64,000 bases of DNA, from NCBI GenBank assembly GCA_003439945.1, contig QVRM01001782.1, forward strand, positions 434,001-498,000, read 5' to 3'. The position numbers and the translations under genes were made by a program. Positions 11,289 through 23,606 of the stretch are shown here, piece by piece; position 1 is the stretch's first letter, and each line of letters begins with the position of its first letter. Source of the stretch: Dermanyssus gallinae. Taxonomy: Eukaryota; Arthropoda; Arachnida; Mesostigmata; Dermanyssidae. A model generated the notes under the pieces. That model ran no database searches. It worked only from the letters and a program-made list of their open reading frames with translations, and was not told the DNA's origin.

Positions 11289-12023
11289 ACGAATCCGAAA
11301 TACGAGGAAACTTGCTATACCGTTTTACTAGCTAGTACTGATTGTAAGTCTCTACGCCCAGTACCAATTCTGACGCGTCATGAGATCACCGTGAATGGCA
11401 TTCCATGGATAAGCTGCTAAGTCATATGCTTTTAAGCTCGTAAAGCTAATCGAGGTAACATTCATATTGCTACAGAGAGAGGCACGTGTACAGCTCCAGG
11501 TACATGGCGGCCTATCGCACGCTGTTCGGTGGAATGTATCGCCCATTGTGAGCCGTATAGCAAACGGACTCCAACATCTTCGCTGGAAAATAGGCATGAT
11601 TGATCTCATATTAAATCATCTACTTGATACTGACCATACTGAACCAAGTAAAAGTGTTAGTACATTATTCGTCTATACTCTACCCTGCACTACTGCTAAC
11701 AAATAACTTAACGAGAATACTTAGAACGCTTTGAGAGAACCTTCTTTGACAACAAACACCAGACATCAAAGCTTTTAGTGTTAAATCGTTGCGTGTTTAG
11801 TGTTCAGGGAACTAACTACCAAGGACCATAACCGCTAGAACAAACAGAGCACAAACAATTCATGGATCGTTAGGAAATAGCTATAAACATGTCCTCACAA
11901 AAGTCATACCTGTTAATACATTTCCAGATTCCCAATAAAGTGATCTTTATTGGATTGGCGAAGTTTACTTTTCGCTAAATCGTCACAAATTCAACTGGTC
12001 GCACCGCGGTCACACCGCTGTAT

Positions 12024-12060
12024 AAAAGTTGTGTCTGTAACAGTGACAGACACAACTTTT
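12024..12060. repeat. Perfect 15-bp inverted repeat (hairpin)
   Basis: AAAAGTTGTGTCTGT at 12024-12038 and its exact reverse complement at 12046-12060, with a 7-nt loop. Confidence 0.9.
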
Positions 12061-14056
12061 TCGTATCTGTTGGGACGAATTGTGTTCATTCATTTTAACA
12101 ATTGTAGGATTCCCTGTGAATGTGGCCGACACAGTCCATCATTCCGCGCCGATCTATTCGGCCCAGAAGAAAGAGGAAATAATTCATTCAACATTCCCAG
12201 ACACCATTAGCAGATTCCGTCATTAGCACTGTCTGGTAGCAAGGCTACAAAGGTAATAAAAGCTTCAAAGTGCTGTATTTTATTCACCATTAGCCTACGA
12301 TCGACCTTAGTTGCTATAAATAGAAATGACAATTTAGACACTGATCCAGTCGACAGAACATAAACAAAACACGTCTATTCGAAAGATATGAATCTCATAA
12401 CGGCTGCTTTTACTATTCATGTACGCACTTAGGAGAACTTTTTTGATAAGACAGTCAATCATCGCTGATCACCGACAACAACAAAGGTAACAACAACAGA
12501 CAATTGCCTGCGTATTAAGCTGGTCTTACAACAGGGCTGTCGGTAGGCGTCCCTATGTTAATGCGGAATCACTGCAGATAGTCTCAATGCAAGAACAATA
12601 CGAACGTGTTATCCCTTCTAGAAATGTACAAATTGCTAACAGAAACACTTTCTCTACGTAATGAAAACACCCTCTTAAACATACTCAAATTAACCCAATA
12701 AGTCATTTTTGTTAGCGAAACCGCAAACGTAGAAGAGGTCTTTTAGCAGAGCCGTAAATGAGGGTTGAAAGGGCTAGCATTAAGACAACACAAAGTAAAT
12801 ATTGCGATTGTAAAAAGAGATGCCAAACCATTGTAGCACTGCCAACAAAGAGGCTTGCTTTACACTCATTATTTTTTTTAAAAGTTTCACATAAAAAAAT
12901 ATATATATATACCTCATCACGAGTTAAATAAGTCTCGCAGTTTGTAACATAAATTATAATAGGTTGTGGGGTAATATCCTCCCCTTCGCATGGCTGTAAC
13001 GCGCGCACGGACTACAAGCAAAACACGCGTTAGTCGTTGCGTATGTAGATGATATCATGTATCCATTAAAGAAGCTTATGTACAAGGTCGTCGCATCAAA
13101 GGGGATCACTAAAATGCGCACCAAATTAAAAATTGAAATAGCATGTGTATCAAATAAAACATTAAAAAAATATATTCTTTCAGTGTTACGATATCGAACA
13201 AGATAAGGTTTCAGTAGAAACTATTTATTTAGCTTGTAGAACAGAAAGTAATCCCGTCTGGAGTAAAAAAGGAAAGAGCACTGGTTTATCGTAAGTTAGT
13301 TATGCCTCGGCAAAAAAACCTACGCAAAACGTAATTTCTACTATCTTTCATATAAGCTGCATGACTCATAAAACTACTCCACGAACCTGCGCCTCCCGGT
13401 CGCAGTCTAGCATGCATGACAAGTATATTCAACTTAAACACACATGCGCAACAGGCGTACGAGTATATTATTTGATTTCATCTCAGTAAACATGCGCATG
13501 CGACTGCGTGGCGGTGAGCCAAATACCTAGACGCATACTGATCGATCAAATTTTAAGTATGAGACATCAGTAAACTCTTTTTTCACGAGACCTGAAATAT
13601 ATTTGCTCACCCCGGTGCACTTATATGTGTATGTACTATTTCGCGTACTACCCACGTAGTAACTGAGTAAAATAATTCTATCGCCCTGCCCGCTACAAAT
13701 TGATGTGATTCTTTTTTAAAGCGATTCATTCCTAGCATAGATTGATCGACTGAATGCAACTGTGAAAGTGTCAGCTGTCCGACTATGCTTTTTTAGAACG
13801 ATCCAGACACAACGGCTTAGCAGAGATTAGATTTACACCAACAAAAAATAGAAAGTCAAGCCAGTGCGTGGACAAAATGTTACATGTGAACAATCGAGGT
13901 TTAGGTTAGTCGTCGATAACCTCGTTGTTGTTGATTCATTGCTGCACTAGAGAGGGAGAGAAAACACTATAGAGAGATGGCGTGAGTGAGAAAGAGATGG
14001 TTCACTGCATATGAAAAAAAAGCAGAATAAAAAATCTGAGGTCTTCATTCACTCAC

Positions 14057-14183
14057 CTTTTTCAGCGACATCAACAGAGTCCGGTGCCGTCTCAGCCTCA
14101 GCAGCAACAACATTTGAGGCCTCAACTGACTTTAGTTTAGCACCGCTGTTGACAGATGTCGCCGCGGCTGTCATTGCGTTCAT
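14057..14183 (-). CDS. FAM177-like protein, exon 1 with start codon
   Basis: From ATG at 14183-14181 the frame MNAMTAAATSVNSGAK runs 42 codons through an Ala/Ser/Glu-rich, low-complexity N-terminus. It ends with one extra G at an AAG/GTGAGT donor. That phase (one base) is completed by the two bases that open the 98-bp exon at 4190, giving a Gly just before the conserved KPRRII block. The variable acidic N-terminus followed by a basic stretch and EEYSTDE is the architecture of FAM177 proteins. A second in-frame ATG three codons on is an alternative start. The total visible CDS is 225 bp, and the protein is incomplete. Confidence 0.75.
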
Positions 14184-14990
14184 TTGTTGTCGTTGCCTTT
14201 GATTGCACAATACACACAGCCGTGAAAGACGGCCTTCCCCTCAGCCGTGAAAGACGTCCAGTACGGTAGAGATGGCTGCAGAGACACAGACACCGGTGGG
14301 TAACGTTACGAACAAGTACTCGGCGGTTGAGTAGAAATAGCCTCGATCCTAGCCTGTAGACCACCACTAGCCGATACGTCGTCAGCAAATTGTGTTGTTG
14401 TTGTTAATTGCTGTCAAGCTTGCTGTGCACTTGATGGTACACAAGGCAGCGTCACAACGGCTGGGATATTTGCGAAACTTTGACTTTCGTCAGACGCCAG
14501 TGCTCAGTGCAGCCAAAACTGAGCTAGGTCGTTATGCAGAGCCGCCTGTGTCACTAAACCACTGCTCGGCAATCTATGTTCGTTCCTCCCGCCTCCAGCC
14601 TCCACAGGTGTCGCCATGACAACCGGCGCTCTATCGGACGGCCTGCCTATCGCCTGTCCGTTGGTGGTGGGTGTGGACCGTTCCCTCTCAACGTTCGCTG
14701 TTCGAACTACGTACGCTACAACAAACGCTCGAACAACAACAATAACAACAACACTGCAAACGGCCAGACGAGTGGACGGCAGGAGAGAGGCAGCAGCAGC
14801 AGCACGCGAACGCGAAAAAACACCAACCTTTAACGCCACGCTTTCTTTCAGCCGCGCCCTCACTAACTTGCTCATTCTTCCTTAGCAAATCAGCAATCCC
14901 TGCATAAGCGGCACAACACATTTCCTCCTCTCCTCTAACACGCGCGCATGTCAGAAAGAACAACAATGAAGAGAGAGAGAGAGAGAGGGA
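14184..14990 (-). promoter_or_regulatory. Putative FAM177-like 5' UTR and promoter region
   Basis: GC-richer and CpG-richer than its surroundings, with CAACAA-type and GA-rich simple sequence (14973-14990 GAGAGA). A direct duplication of CAGCCGTGAAAGACG occurs at about 14218-14256. Open frames across it are low-complexity and look like UTR rather than protein. No TATA box was identified. The role is inferred from position immediately upstream of exon 1. Confidence 0.4.
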
Positions 14991-15124
14991 CGGGCATAGA
15001 TATTAGAAAGAGAGCCAGAGAAAGAGAGGCATTCGTACTCTCAGCGGGAAAGGAAGAAAGTCAAAAGCGAGCATGCCGTAAGAAAGGGCAGACTTCAAAA
15101 CAACGCGGGCTTAGTCAAAGGATT

Positions 15125-15235
15125 GAACTACGACGGAGTCGGATGGTTGGTCCCTACGTGGGATCCTTCTTAAATGTGCACTCGTTCGCAGGAATCCAAT
15201 TGTCATGTTTTTACCGTTGGTGAGTAATTACAATG
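15125..15235 (+). pseudogene. 3'-end relic of family C element
   Basis: GGTCCCTAC, then GTGCACTCGTTCGCAGGAATC and TGTCATGTT, followed by a GAATAA-like tail. This parallels 61404-61480 of the family C element (GTGCACACGTTCGCAAGGAC and TGTCATGTTCCC). Only the last codons and the 3' UTR remain. Confidence 0.6.
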
Positions 15236-15948
15236 AATAAATTACGGAGTCGGATTTTCGTTTATGTGGTTGGAGACTACCTGGGTTGACCAGGTAGTTA
15301 TCGCCACAGAGAGATAAACGAGTTAAAGGGTAGCCATCAGGCGGATAGTACCACCCCATCACAACTCGCTGCACTTACATAGACCAAATCGCGTTTCACA
15401 TCAGTGCCTGTCCAGCAGCTAATCTAAAGACGATGGCGAGGCGATTTTTATTCGTGTGGTTCAGTTCTTAAAACTGGTAGGAATATTTCATCAGTTTGTT
15501 AGATGCGTCATTTATTCTATGCACACAAGCGGCTACGAAATACCGTTAGTTTTGTTTAATTTGATGTGGGAATCACTACGACAAACATTTTGCTTGTCTT
15601 GATTGTACATGCATATCTACATACATACATTCTGATTCTCTCAGCAGTAACTGTACAAACTTGGAAGTTGGGCATTTTCCCACTGAATCCATGATTTCGT
15701 CATAAACAGCACTTTTTCAGAATACATGCTCTTTTACAAAGCATGCAGTACATGCTCGGTTCAGTGGGCGGATATTTTCCAGAATTTCATTACTTAGAAT
15801 GTGCTTCATTGTTACGAAATACATCCGCTTCGACGTTTATTTAAAAAAAAAAAATTATCCCGTTCTGAAGTTGAAGCTAACTTTGTCGGCGGCATTCTCT
15901 ACTATGGTTACCCTTTGTAAAAATCTCAATTCATTTTGTACATCATTA

Positions 15949-15952
<4 letters not shown>

Positions 15953-16012
<60 letters not shown>
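15953..16012. repeat. (TA)n microsatellite
   Basis: About 30 TA units. Confidence 0.97.
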
Positions 16013-16015
<3 letters not shown>

Positions 16016-16176
16016 CACACAGTAAATCATAATATGCAGTTATTTAAGAACCCAACATGAACTACATGCTTGTATTAACATATATACTACTGCAGAACGA
16101 CAACGTATGTGCATCATCGAAACTTCCCATACAAAAACAGGATTGTGTGATTGGGGGTGTCAATCATTTCCCCTGG

Positions 16177-16221
16177 GCAATCGGTATATTGCATGCTGGA
16201 GACTTGCAATATACCGATTGC
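16177..16221. repeat. Perfect 17-bp inverted repeat (hairpin)
   Basis: GCAATCGGTATATTGCA at 16177-16193 and its exact reverse complement at 16205-16221, with an 11-nt spacer. A nested AGACTTGCAA / TTGCAAGTCT pairing (16201-16226) overlaps the right arm, so two alternative folds are possible. Confidence 0.9.
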
Positions 16222-16759
16222 AAGTCTCAAGGGAATTCCATACGGATATGAGTTAAAGTCCCCATATTTATAACAACGATAAAGCATAGAGAAATCTCCC
16301 TCTACCTCCGCCGTATAATGTAGCCCTGCGGCTCGACTGCCAGGACAGAAACCATCGGGTGTACTGACGACCTTGCGTTGCTGGTAGCGGCCCGCACGGA
16401 GGCGACCTTAAAGGTAAGAGCTAACACTAGCCTTGATAATCTTTCCTTGACTTTAAAAAATGACCTGCAGCTGAGACATTTATCACAATAGGCAAAAGAG
16501 AACCCACGTGGTCGATTTGGAGCTGGTGGGCCACCCGACATATACCATGCAAGAGAGAAGAAGCGACATTTTTCAGTTCAAAGTTGTTCGCACAAAACGA
16601 AATATCTAGGTGCAACGATTGACACTGACCTCACAAATGCTACGAGTGTAAAAAATGTTACTAAAAAAAATCAATACTGACGTGTCTTTATTACTCGCAT
16701 ACCAGTTACGTTGAAATTGAACTCTTATAATTTATTGCATTTTAGAGGAATATTTTATT

Positions 16760-17310
16760 TATTTATATCACTGTTTGAAAATTTCATTTTTCTTAAGAAA
16801 TACCAAGAAGCGAGTCTTATGTCACTCCGACCGCTATAACGAGGGCGTTCACTGGCTCTGTAGGCTACGCTTTTGAACGAAGTCGAATATGATTTCGAGA
16901 AGGTAAGCCGACCTTGTTTCTTTCTGAGGTGTCTGGGATAATCCACCATGAGAAACTATTGAAAGAGTTTTTGACATCCAAAGGGTCGGCCAATCCAAAC
17001 GATCTGCGTCTTCTAGTCGTAGGTACGCCCAGCATCTGCTCTACTTTCTTATCCTAACTGTTTCACGGAGACGGCGCTGCGGCCTTTCCGGAAGCCAACA
17101 TATATTAGCGATAGTAACTTCTATTCTTTAGCAAACTCTCTTAGACGTGGCTCTATGATACTTTCAAGACGTTTAGCAAAGGATTGCTCAGAGGGCACAT
17201 TGGAATATAGGATCCGTCTGGCTTTAGAATAAGGGCAACGCCGGTCACCTTCTCTCAGGGAGAGGGGGCGGTTGGCACTTCCGGAGTATGCTCGTGGCTT
17301 GCGACAATTT
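16760..17310 (-). pseudogene. R1-like reverse transcriptase relic (family D)
   Basis: Minus strand from 17250 down: GVALILKPDGSYIPMCPLSN, RLESIIEPRLREFAKE, VGFRKGRSAVSV, then LDVKNSFNSF (motif A). These align in order with LIPKSSGGYRPICLLN, HRLRTFAEQ, YGFRKNRSVLTAI and LLDVKNAFNSLPW of the 45-47 kb element. Frame changes and stops occur between blocks. A separate plus-strand KYLGATIDTDL-like snippet near 16600-16640 hints at another thumb fragment but is too short to assign. Confidence 0.7.
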
Positions 17311-19839
17311 CCGGATACTACACAGTATTATCTTCACAGCAAAGTGAGGAAAAGCCTGGGAATTTCTAATTTAGACTGAGACGCCAAGTATAACAACTTG
17401 GTGCGGGTGACAGAGGGGATCCTCACCGGAGGGGAAGACGTCGGCGCGATAAAAGGCTGAGTGTGGGAAAAAGGGGAAAGTACGTAGTGCATTTCCTCGT
17501 GCTTAAATATGATCGGCTTCTTCTGGCACGAAACCACTTGGGCAGTTTATCAGGGCTCCCACGAGTCATCCTCGATGATAGTCCGAGCTGCCGCCAGGCT
17601 TACTTTTCACTCAGAAAGATTTCCCGTCGAAATGTTTTTTTAATGTGACAATGTGAATACTTCTGTTTTTGTTGCATGGACTCCCCGAGCTCTTATCAGA
17701 ATCGCCGTGCGTAGCGATGCAGTCTTCAAACGATACATCGTTGTAATGTATGGCACGTCAGACTGTCTGCAGTAATAGTCGCTCATTGCTTCGTCGTATA
17801 AGACGGCTTTGTTTGAAATTCTGTGTGCCATGTTGCTGGCGCAAAAACACTCTCCCTATACCAGCATATCAAACGAACTATAGTGAAATGCATCTCCTTT
17901 TTTTTTATAAATATAGAAAACATTGTTTATTGGTCAAGCACAGAGATATACAATTCAATTCAAGTGCTCCTTTATTGCTTTTAAAGGGTAGAAAAATACA
18001 AATGTAAACTTCTAATGTCTATGCAACTAAGAATCTTGGCCTAGATTGAAAACCATAACACTAGTCTAGGTAGCAAAGTCGATTGGGCGCAGTAAGTCTT
18101 TGAAGCGCCTGTAAATGATCTTGTTTCTCTATAAAACATGAATATTTTTCAGGAGGTTACTTTAACGTATCTAGTGGAAAATAGACGTGTTTTTTGCGTA
18201 TGTGCGGTGTTTGCCTTAATCAACTAGGACTATACATTTATATATGCGTTGTCAATTTGATTTAATGAGTTACTGAGCTTTGCATGACGAGCTCTTTTTT
18301 GATGTTGATTCGTAGTGGCCCGCAATGGAGCTGGATGGAGAGGCAGTTACTCCAACTGGCGAAGCTAACCGTCGTTGAGGTATGCCCTGAAATCAAATAT
18401 AAAAAGCAACATGAGTCGTGTGCGTTCGTGCAGATGCTAAAAAGCATCCGCTTTGCGCAGCAACTGTTCTCATCACTAAGAGTTCAAAAAGAGATCGTTG
18501 TCCTAAATGCATATACCTTTATATACACTTACTAAATTACATAACAAATAAGTCCTCGGCTTTTACCCAGGAAGGCTTTTTACACGACGGGTTCACTATT
18601 CGCCCTCGCCTGGCGACGACTATATACCGACGTCTATGGGATATGACCCTATAACCCCCCACATCAGCCCTGCCAGCAGAGAGCACAATTTTTCCACACA
18701 AGTGTCATCGGCGAATTTTCACAGTCACCCGATGACCCTCACAGTGACGAGTCTTAGCTCCTATTCCTATCCCCATAGGCTGGAGCAGGCATTTAATCAT
18801 GAACGGGATAGCAACGTCACCCGCTACTCTACCCATGGTTAGACGTCCGGTACAGTATACGAAGTGTGGCATTGCAGTGCGTATATCAGCCCAACACTCT
18901 ACCGCCTCTTCCCCATTCCTGCCCACCATCTCTAAGCACCCCCGTTTGCAATCTGCGCACATTTTGAAGAGAATTTAAGCAGTTACTGTCCGAATCGTGC
19001 CAAAGTCAGTCAATAGGCAGATGGCCGAGGCAATTGCCTTGGTACTTTTTGCAATTCCATCCTCTTGTAATGCTCGTCTTTGAATTGATCTTGTCTGAAG
19101 ATGTTATTTCGTTCGCTACTCTACTGTAGCAAGGGAATCACCTGCCCCTACCCCCTATTCCGTCTGGGTATCAAGCATTTAGTAGGCTCCTTAAGAAGTA
19201 CGCTAAACCTTTGGTACCTAAGTGTCCTTAACGTGTTAATCCTCAAATCTCTGCTCAACAGAGGACGGCAGCAAGCATGATTATTTATTGCTCTTAGCCG
19301 GTCCTGCCATTATCTCCTCAATCCTGAGCAGAGAAAATCCCACTCACACCCTCTGTGGTAAAATGCTAGTTTGAGATGCAACCGTCACCGCGCCCCTTCT
19401 ATGGTCGGCGTCGGTGTATCCGAGGCTGGCTACGCAGTTCACCTGGCGGAGACCAACAAACTGAGGTAATATTAATCAATCGGGTATGACCATAAATTCT
19501 ACTCATTTGCGTTCGAAACCTTGGGTGCCCCGTGGCATTCGAACAGCTAATCCGCAAGGTTGGCAATTTATTAAATCTCTCACCAGGAGATAGCAGATCA
19601 TCATCCTTTTTAAGCAACGGCTGGAGCTTTATATACAACGTGGAAATGCCGCTTCGTTGGGGGCCGAAATGGTCCTTACCCGGTCTAAACGAGGCAGACA
19701 TGTAATAGTTACCAGACACGCCCATTGGGAAAATTTGATTTGCTATATATATATATATATATACATATATATGACGGTCAGTAGAATTGCCACCGTTAGA
19801 TCATCAGAATGTTGCAAGCTATGTTAGCGTGTATCCGGC
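17311..19839. other. Non-coding stretch without recognisable gene
   Basis: It separates the 3' end of the CCDC50-like gene from R1 relics. Several open frames of 60-110 codons exist but none shows a recognised motif or good paired splice sites. A (TA)n run is at 19743-19770. A further terminal exon of the CCDC50-like gene could be hidden here, but I could not identify one. Confidence 0.5.
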
Positions 19840-20060
19840 TCATACCTGCATGGGCATATACGGAGGGATGGCGCAGTCATCTTCTAAATGGGCAACTTGA
19901 GCGGATCGACTCATAGCCGACCGGCTTGCAATAGAAGGGCCGCCCGCAGCCATTGACCCAGCTGCTGCGGTTGCTGCCGCAGATGAATGTCGAGAATGGC
20001 GGCGTTGGTCTTCAACAGCTAGCACAGCGCTGGCAGGCCTCTCTCTTCCTCCTGCGGCAC
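19840..20060 (-). CDS. CCDC50: CCDC50-like protein, exon 6 (last seen)
   Basis: The acceptor TTGCCAG is at 20061-20067 on the minus strand. The two first bases GT complete the codon begun by the T left by exon 5, giving Cys. The encoded segment is Ala/Ser/Arg-rich (AVEDQRRHSRHSSAAAT) and ends HLEDDCAIPPYMPMQ. At 19846 the sequence is CAG/GTATGA: either a splice donor in phase 0, or, if unspliced, one Val codon and a TGA stop (19842-19840). If the latter, the full protein is 344 residues, similar in size to short vertebrate CCDC50 isoforms. The C-terminal position of a Pro-Tyr-Met-Pro motif suits this family, but the true end is uncertain. Confidence 0.65.
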
Positions 20061-22841
20061 CTGGCAATCGAGAGGCACACGGCGGCGCTATCGCAAACAA
20101 ACACGCAATAGAAAGTGTAGAGGCACGGAACAAAACATTAATTTTGTCGTTACGATTATACATTTCAAGGTGCATCCGTGCGAGTTGTATTAACTATCTA
20201 AAGAAAACACGAACACAGCAAAACGTTATATATATATGTATATATACCCATATACATATATATGTTTTTCTCATGAATTAATATAATATCATTACATCAC
20301 CCTTCACACAATTCGGCAAAGAGTTACGTTGCACGATTCATTAAGTCTCGAAAACGGTATTCCATTTTGTTAATCATAAACATATGTAGAATGTTTGTCA
20401 ATCTTGAACATATGTAGACATAATTTGCATATGCATTATCCTGAAAACACAACACCCAAATAGCTGGCCCTGACCGACACGTTTCGTGAAGATATTTGGT
20501 GCGTAGAAGGCTGCAAAATGTACAACGACACTCATCGCAAGGGTTATGGAACACAGTCCGATAGCACTGTTTGCTGTGGAACTCGTGAACGGAAAAGCGG
20601 CTGAGAACGTGACGCTGCTCGAAGAGCGGTTTCATCCATGCATCGTCCAATATTACCAGTGCAAATCAGTTATGTTGGACAATGCATGTCGAGACCATTA
20701 AGCTTCTGAGCGTATAGGTATTCTAAAATTAGTGTGATACCATATGATGCCATCAAGGCAAACTTCAAGTTGAACAGCATTAGGGCTGCCTTCATTGAAG
20801 GCTTCTGTAGCACCGAGATTAAGTCATGCTATTAACTCGCTGAGATATGTAGACAGGTGATCCGATAACTATACTGCTTGACGTTAGCTTAACACACAAA
20901 TAAGTGAATTCCGAAACAATTATATAAGAGCACTACTCAAGCTAAGTCTATCTTTTTATCCTACCTTTCTTATTCTTCAACATTTCAATCTCACTTTAAA
21001 TTTCCACAAAATAGATTAAAAAAATCCCCGGATCCGCATTTTACATCCTTTGTTTTCCACATCGGTTACAGCAGAATTAGTGACATCTCCAGCAGGCGTC
21101 TAAGGTGCCACGCGCAAAGCTCCATGCATAATTGATTGACTCGATGCCGAGCCTCTGGTGTCTCGGCGTACTGGTACTCGCACCACTATTTTTTGTACCG
21201 TAACTGCTAAGTAAAGGGTTAGATGTTTTGTAAATCTAGTGACGACGAGGCCAATCACTTGTCTACCATATTCGACTCCCTATTCAGGACACGAGTAAGC
21301 AAATATATCGATAGTGGTGGACCCACTTCTCTGTGTATTATCGCCAGGTACACCGCTATCAGAGTAAAACGTTGGCGACGACTCTCCAAAAGCTCGGCGA
21401 ACGGCAGATGTACAGGAAGTGACAGCAGTATCAAGCCTCAAGTCAGAAGAGCTGAGACACCAGTGGAAATCATCGTAACGGCGCGGAGTCATGGTTGTCA
21501 CTGCTGTACATCCCAATAAAATGGGATCGGGGAGATGACCAGACGATGGCACTAGGGAGTCGCGGCTTTAAGTAAGGAGCAACACACTCTTTCATTATAT
21601 TTGATTTGCAGATTTGAGTTGCTTATAATAGAAAATACACATATATACATACACATATATATTGTTTAACCGCTGTGTTACGACTCCAATCCCCACTTTA
21701 TGCATATATATAGCATACGTATATGAAAGAAATGCTAAGAGAATGTTTAAAAATCATAAACATAATTGTGGAGCTCACTGCAATAATTTTTTTCAATGGG
21801 ACATGGCCTCTAAGAGTTTTGATCATTGTGAAATGTCATAGGGTTATAATTTTGATGTATTAGACGTAAGAGCTAATAAAACAACTTCACTTTTTGCAAA
21901 TGTTATTCTAAACTATCATCGCTCTTGTGGCCAGCGTTGCACGAAAGCAGAATTTTCTCACGAACATGGCGGTGTGTCTGTATGGGAAGACTGGCTGTCT
22001 CGCAATTGCACATTCTCTGCTCCCATGTCGGGCAACCACACTAGTGTCACGGATTTAGTGATATCACTCTCACTCTGAAACAAGACTTTTCAGAGACCAT
22101 GTTGCATTTGAAAAGAAAGTTAACTTAAACGAGCTCTACAATTCCCTATATTGCTTTTCAAATATTTCTGGAAAAATGTTATTTATGCATGCACTCAGTC
22201 TCGACATGTCCGCCGAAAAATCTTAATTACTCTGTAACCACTGCTCGCATTGCCATATGTTTAATGCCAAAATAATAGCTCGTGTGCATTTGCCTGAATG
22301 TGTTAGTTGTGAGCGCTCTAAATAGTCGTAGGATTATGATTTTGGGGTGAAGGCTAATAAAACAACTTTTGCAAATTCTTTTTTAAACGACTATGTCGCA
22401 TTTTATGCTCAGCGTGGTACGTTTTTCGGCAGAAGCACACTTTTCTCGCAAATGAGCTTAGTTTTTAGGAAAACTAGATGGCTCGTAACAGCACATTTTA
22501 TGCTCATATGTTAGGCAAAACGCGAGTGTCACAAATTGTAGTAATTTAACTCTTGGTCCGAAACAAGACTTCTTAGAGACCGTGTTCCATTGGAAAAAAA
22601 TGCTGTAACGAGTTCTACAATTCTTATTATGAATTTCGAAAATGTATATATATATATTTATATAGTGGGAACCAGAGTTGTAAGTAGGCCATTGTAGACA
22701 AATATACGGGTACCACAAGTATACGTACAGTGCGTAGACGCCTAATATAGAATATGAAGACTCAAATCGTCATGCAGATGTAATTTTAGCGGTACTGCCT
22801 GTTGCCTGTCGAAGGGAAGCTGTTCGCTCACAGATACTTAC
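20061..22841 (-). other. CCDC50-like intron 5
   Basis: 2.8-kb intron inferred from phase-matched exons. It holds fold-back repeat copies at 21735-22660. No other coding signal was recognised; the 98-codon plus frame at 21223-21519 has no known motif. Confidence 0.65.
21735..22660. repeat. Fold-back repeat, diverged copies
   Basis: Contains sequences matching both arms of the fold-back element at 55931-56745: GTGGAGCTCACTGCAATAAT (left type, 21768), ACGAGCTCTACAATTCCC (right type, about 22128), CATGCACTCAGTCTCGACAT (centre, about 22190), and another right-type end ACGAGTTCTACAATTCTTAT near 22608. It is best read as two partial, overlapping or adjacent copies. It has no coding capacity and a short TA-rich tail. 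Confidence 0.65.
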
Positions 22842-23226
22842 AATAGGTGGTGGTTGCGGTCGCAGCATCCGGTCGTGGGACGTCGACCGGCGTGAAGTCT
22901 TTGAGCAGTTCAATTGAATTCGCGTGCCGATCGGATGAGAGTGGCACTGCTTGTGCTTCGGCGGCGGACAATCGTCGTGACGCTGCCGGGCGCACGTTAC
23001 CTTGTCGGACAGCCAGAACTGCATAGTCGGAATGCGGAAGCATAGCCCGGTTGCCAGCTAGGTTGGCCGCCTCGCGGAGTGGAGGCCCGATATTGGCGTA
23101 GATCGACTCGCCGGACGTCTCGTGAGGACGCATCTCACTTTCGTTCGTTCCTTCGGCTGCTGTCGAGGAGGTCGCGGACGCGACAGCCTCTTCTCGCCGT
23201 CTACGGGCCTCACGTATCCTTTTCGC
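22842..23226 (-). CDS. CCDC50: CCDC50-like protein, exon 5
   Basis: A 385-bp exon from the acceptor GTGACAG to the strong donor GTAAGTATCT, entered in phase 0 and left in phase 1. It begins AKRIREARRRREEA, continuing the charged helix of exon 4, then turns into a Ser/Thr/Ala-rich region. It contains GESIYANIGPP, which looks like a tyrosine-based or SH2-type site, and SIELLKDFTPVDVP. Vertebrate CCDC50 also moves from a charged coiled coil to a low-complexity tail and is tyrosine-phosphorylated. The tail assignment rests on continuity rather than direct similarity. Confidence 0.75.
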
Positions 23227-23398
23227 CTGTCACATCGACCATAGTCTTTAGTTCACATGAAAGACCGCATTGATCCTATACGACGCCCTAAGGAGAACCC
23301 TATTGGAGACGTTGCGCTTCTGAATTGAAATTTCCAAAGAAAAGTCGAGCGTATAAAACCTAGCGCCCAAAGTAACTTAGTTGCTTCAAACTACTTGT

Positions 23399-23541
23399 AC
23401 TAGGTAATAAATAGTAATACATAATCTAGCTAATAATAATGAATACTAGGTAATAAACAGCCTAGCTAATAATAGCTAATACTAGGTAATAAATAGCCTA
23501 GCTAATAATAACTAATACTAGGCAATATATAGCCTAGTTAT
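23399..23541. repeat. Minisatellite with about 37-bp unit
   Basis: Three to four imperfect copies of a unit containing ACTAGGTAATAAATAGCC and TAGCTAATAATA, in CCDC50-like intron 4 (23227-23606). Confidence 0.85.
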
Positions 23542-23606
23542 GGGCCTCTACTCGAGTTTAAGCACCGAGACTACGAGTGTGTACTGTGCGCTGCTACGGG
23601 CGGTAC

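Larger units (their letters stand above)
4191..14056 (-). other. FAM177-like intron 1 (about 9.9 kb)
   Basis: Inferred from matching splice phases of exons 14183-14057 and 4190-4093. It contains retroelement relics E and A, a 904-bp tandem duplication, a family A insertion at 8.9-11.3 kb on the opposite strand to the gene, and about 2.8 kb at 11.3-14.05 kb with no recognisable gene apart from a hairpin at 12024-12060. Confidence 0.7.

Noticed and set aside
14504..14966. Several overlapping open frames with poly-Ala, Cys or Asn runs
   Set aside because: They read the same GC-rich, CAA-repeat DNA in different frames; more likely the 5' UTR or promoter of the FAM177-like gene.
15799..16032. Open frames ending in YIYIYIYI
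   Set aside because: They are translations of (TA)n microsatellites, as also at 1389, 26740, 48145, 53037 and 55804; not proteins.
18705..18962. 85-codon minus frame as the missing last exon of the CCDC50-like gene
   Set aside because: No acceptor in the needed phase 0 and no resemblance to CCDC50 C-termini.
21223..21552. A 98-codon plus frame and 90-codon minus frame in CCDC50-like intron 5
   Set aside because: No motif, no paired splice sites in the right phase, and overlapping frames on both strands.
23399..23541. CRISPR-like array
   Set aside because: The units are contiguous, imperfect and AT-rich without distinct spacers, inside an animal intron; it is a minisatellite.
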